A stretch of DNA of 64,000 bases from Nectonema munidae. Its lineage: Eukaryota > Nematomorpha > Nectonematoida > Nectonematidae. The number at the start of each line of letters is the position of its first letter. Position 1 is the first letter of the stretch. The notes beneath the pieces were generated by a model. The model was given only the letters and a program-made list of their open reading frames with translations, was not told the origin of the DNA and did no database searches. Location: assembly GCA_030549495.1 (NCBI GenBank), contig JAUIRK010001043.1:310001-374000 (forward strand), read 5' to 3'. The translations under genes and the position numbers were made by a program. Positions 61,891-64,000 of this stretch are shown here, in pieces.

Positions 61891-64000
61891 ATAAAGATCA
61901 GGTTCATGAAACTTAGAAGAGACAATTCTTTATTGAGAGTCAGTCATCTTGGACATATTGTCCAAGTTTGTTTGTCAATATTGTCTATTTTTTATATGTC
62001 AATATAAAAATTTGTCAATATTGAAGTGTAAAAATTTGAGCATGTCAGCTTGGCACCACACTATCTTATTTGGTGCTTCTGTAGCAGAAAATCTGCAACC
62101 ATATCTCTCACCATTCTTTCAACTTGTTTTCTCAATTGTGAAGAATTACAAATTCAGAGCGCTACTTTTATAATGACCTCCTCAGAGAAGGATGGCTCAT
62201 TAATCGATTGTGCCAGTTGCTACCTAGGAGTAGGAGAAGCGATCTAATACTGGATTACGTCTTAGAATGGGTAATGAAGGCCTGCGCATCTGATTTACAA
62301 GGCTTCCGCAATCAGATAGCATTCCTTATTAGGGAATAGGGAAGAAACATCCCACAGCTTATGACACTTGTAACATTGCTAAGCCTTGGGCTTGGGCAGA
62401 AACTCATGGCAGGTGGATTTCAATCCTGGAAATGGTTGAGGCCGTTTTTGACTAGCTGGTCTACAGTCGTCCTGTTCTCGAGGTTAACCTTCACCCAGGA
62501 TTCGGTTCGATTGTAGTTGTTAGTTCTACTTACGCATTCTCTTAGCACAATGGCCCGTGTTTTTGTCATGGGGGGGGGGCGTTTCTTTACAAAGGGCCTC
62601 GTTGGAAAGTCTTAAGTAACGACTCTAGATTGATTATCCTCAACCAATACCTGATTAAGTTTAAAATTTGCCAAATTAAGTAAGCATGTTGAATATTCCC
62701 AACTTAGGCCCTTGAGTCAAAGACGCCTTATAGATTGTTGTTGGTGCCATCGCAGATGGACGAATCTTGAAAAGGACGAGTTCAAATTAACGAAAAAGCA
62801 TTCTGTTTAGGCGTATTCAAGAGAATGAATCTAATTGGTTAATCAGTTAATCCATTAGTGAATACAAAAGTTTATATTACGAATATAAAAAAACTAAAAA
62901 GATTCTCAACATATTTTTAATACAGGACCAAAATAAGAATGGAATTTGCACTAAAGAAGCGAACCAAAAAACTTTTTTTTTTTGAAAAAAAGGTACTTTT
63001 TTAAGTATAACACTTTTAATAAAATTTAGAAACAAAATCTTTGACATATATGCCGATTGAGTTGAAATAATTATAACAAATATAAAAAATTGTAAAAACT
63101 GGACACTTTATTGCTGATTTTGCTGACTAGTTTCGGAGAATAAACTCCTTTTTCAAAGCAAATATATAAATGATAAAATAGTGAAAATATGAACTTTTTT
63201 TAATAAAACATATTGATTGACATTTTGTTCTAGCTACTACTGAATCCATAATGATCCGTATATTTCATAAAATTTACTCAGCCCTTAATAGTATTACAAT
63301 TTTGTTCACTCAAATCTGGCATAGAGAAGTTTCAACCATTTTATACATAGCCCCTTGTACATGCTAAGATGTGTTAGCACTAAGCACATGTGTGTTTAGC
63401 GTATTGATATAGGAAAGTATGTACGAATATATTTTGTCTAGAATTTCAACTCCTTCAGAAAAGTAGTCCTCAAAGGGTCCACCCTGTTTTTACAGGGGTC
63501 CATATAGGAATATTTCAAAATGGGGGGTACAGCATATAAAAATTTTGCAAAGGGTCAATATTAATAAAAAAAATTTAAGGTTTATTAAATAAGGAAATAA
63601 TTTTGTTGAAAATTTTTTTAATAAGTTATAAGGGAGACTGACTGCTCTTTCTCCCTTCTTGATTGTTTAACGTTTGCTACCAAAAGTAATTAAAATATAA
63701 TTGATTTTTAGTTTTTTATTTTAAAGCGTACCATTGGCACAAGGCATATTGTCAAGTTTAGCGTCAAAGTTCAAGACTCAAACTAAACAACATATTTCTT
63801 TGAACAAAACCTGGCCACTTTTTTGATATAAAAAATTGATTTTATAAAATTTAATTAATTTTTAATAGATAAGCAGAGTTGGGTCAAAAATTTTGCCATA
63901 TTCTGACCGTTTTAGTCCATTATTCGTTTTAATCAAATTTTTTGTGCAACTTTGCTAAAGAAGTTTATTTTTAAAACACGAGAACAACAAAATAGCCAAT
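61891..64000. other. No gene recognised
   Basis: A less AT-rich stretch (62.05-62.65 kb) has broken open frames on the + strand without a recognisable domain, and a G-run at 62570. The rest is AT-rich. Confidence 0.45.

Overview
This is AT-rich animal nuclear DNA with short spliced exons, multi-kilobase transposon debris and microsatellites. A class C GPCR and an inositol polyphosphate multikinase, both with animal-style introns, together with many hAT, Tc1/mariner, piggyBac, pogo and RTE relics, suggest an arthropod. A crustacean such as a copepod would fit, but the sequence alone does not prove it.

0-15 kb is the only clearly genic part. On the + strand, eight exons (1,362-13,111) encode about 727 residues of a metabotropic glutamate receptor-like protein. 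They run from lobe 2 of the Venus-flytrap domain through the nine-cysteine domain and seven transmembrane helices to the C-tail; the 5' exons lie outside the window. Every splice phase agrees from exon to exon. The lysine that holds the distal carboxylate of glutamate is replaced by leucine, as expected of an arthropod 'mXR'-type receptor that does not sense glutamate. On the - strand, converging on it, is the last large exon of an IPMK-type inositol polyphosphate kinase (13,567-14,445). It is preceded by a tandem array of 45/46-bp units that each carry a CCAAT box. The two genes have opposing poly(A) signals only about 40 bp apart.

15-27 kb is a nested transposon block. An internally deleted hAT (15.5-16.4 kb) lies beside a ~9.9 kb fold-back structure (16.6-26.5 kb) with arms of more than 2.2 kb that contain ~145-bp and ~150-bp tandem repeats. 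A piggyBac-like element with TTAA target sites and CCCATTA ends sits in its centre, and the middle of that element is occupied by a fossil RT/RNase H retroelement.

27-51 kb is a transposon graveyard. It holds a perfect 1,060-bp (TG)n tract, RTE-like and Jockey/CR1-like LINE tails, a Tc1/mariner relic, four copies of a tRNA-like SINE, smaller relatives of the fold-back family, and several hAT elements from different lineages. One hAT has a perfect 8-bp target duplication.

51-64 kb holds a GC-richer patch, twin hAT-type MITE copies flanking a pogo/Tigger-like element, another hAT with perfect 8-bp duplications and CCCGGGAA-rich ends, and long low-information AT-rich stretches. No rRNA, tRNA gene or CRISPR was recognised.
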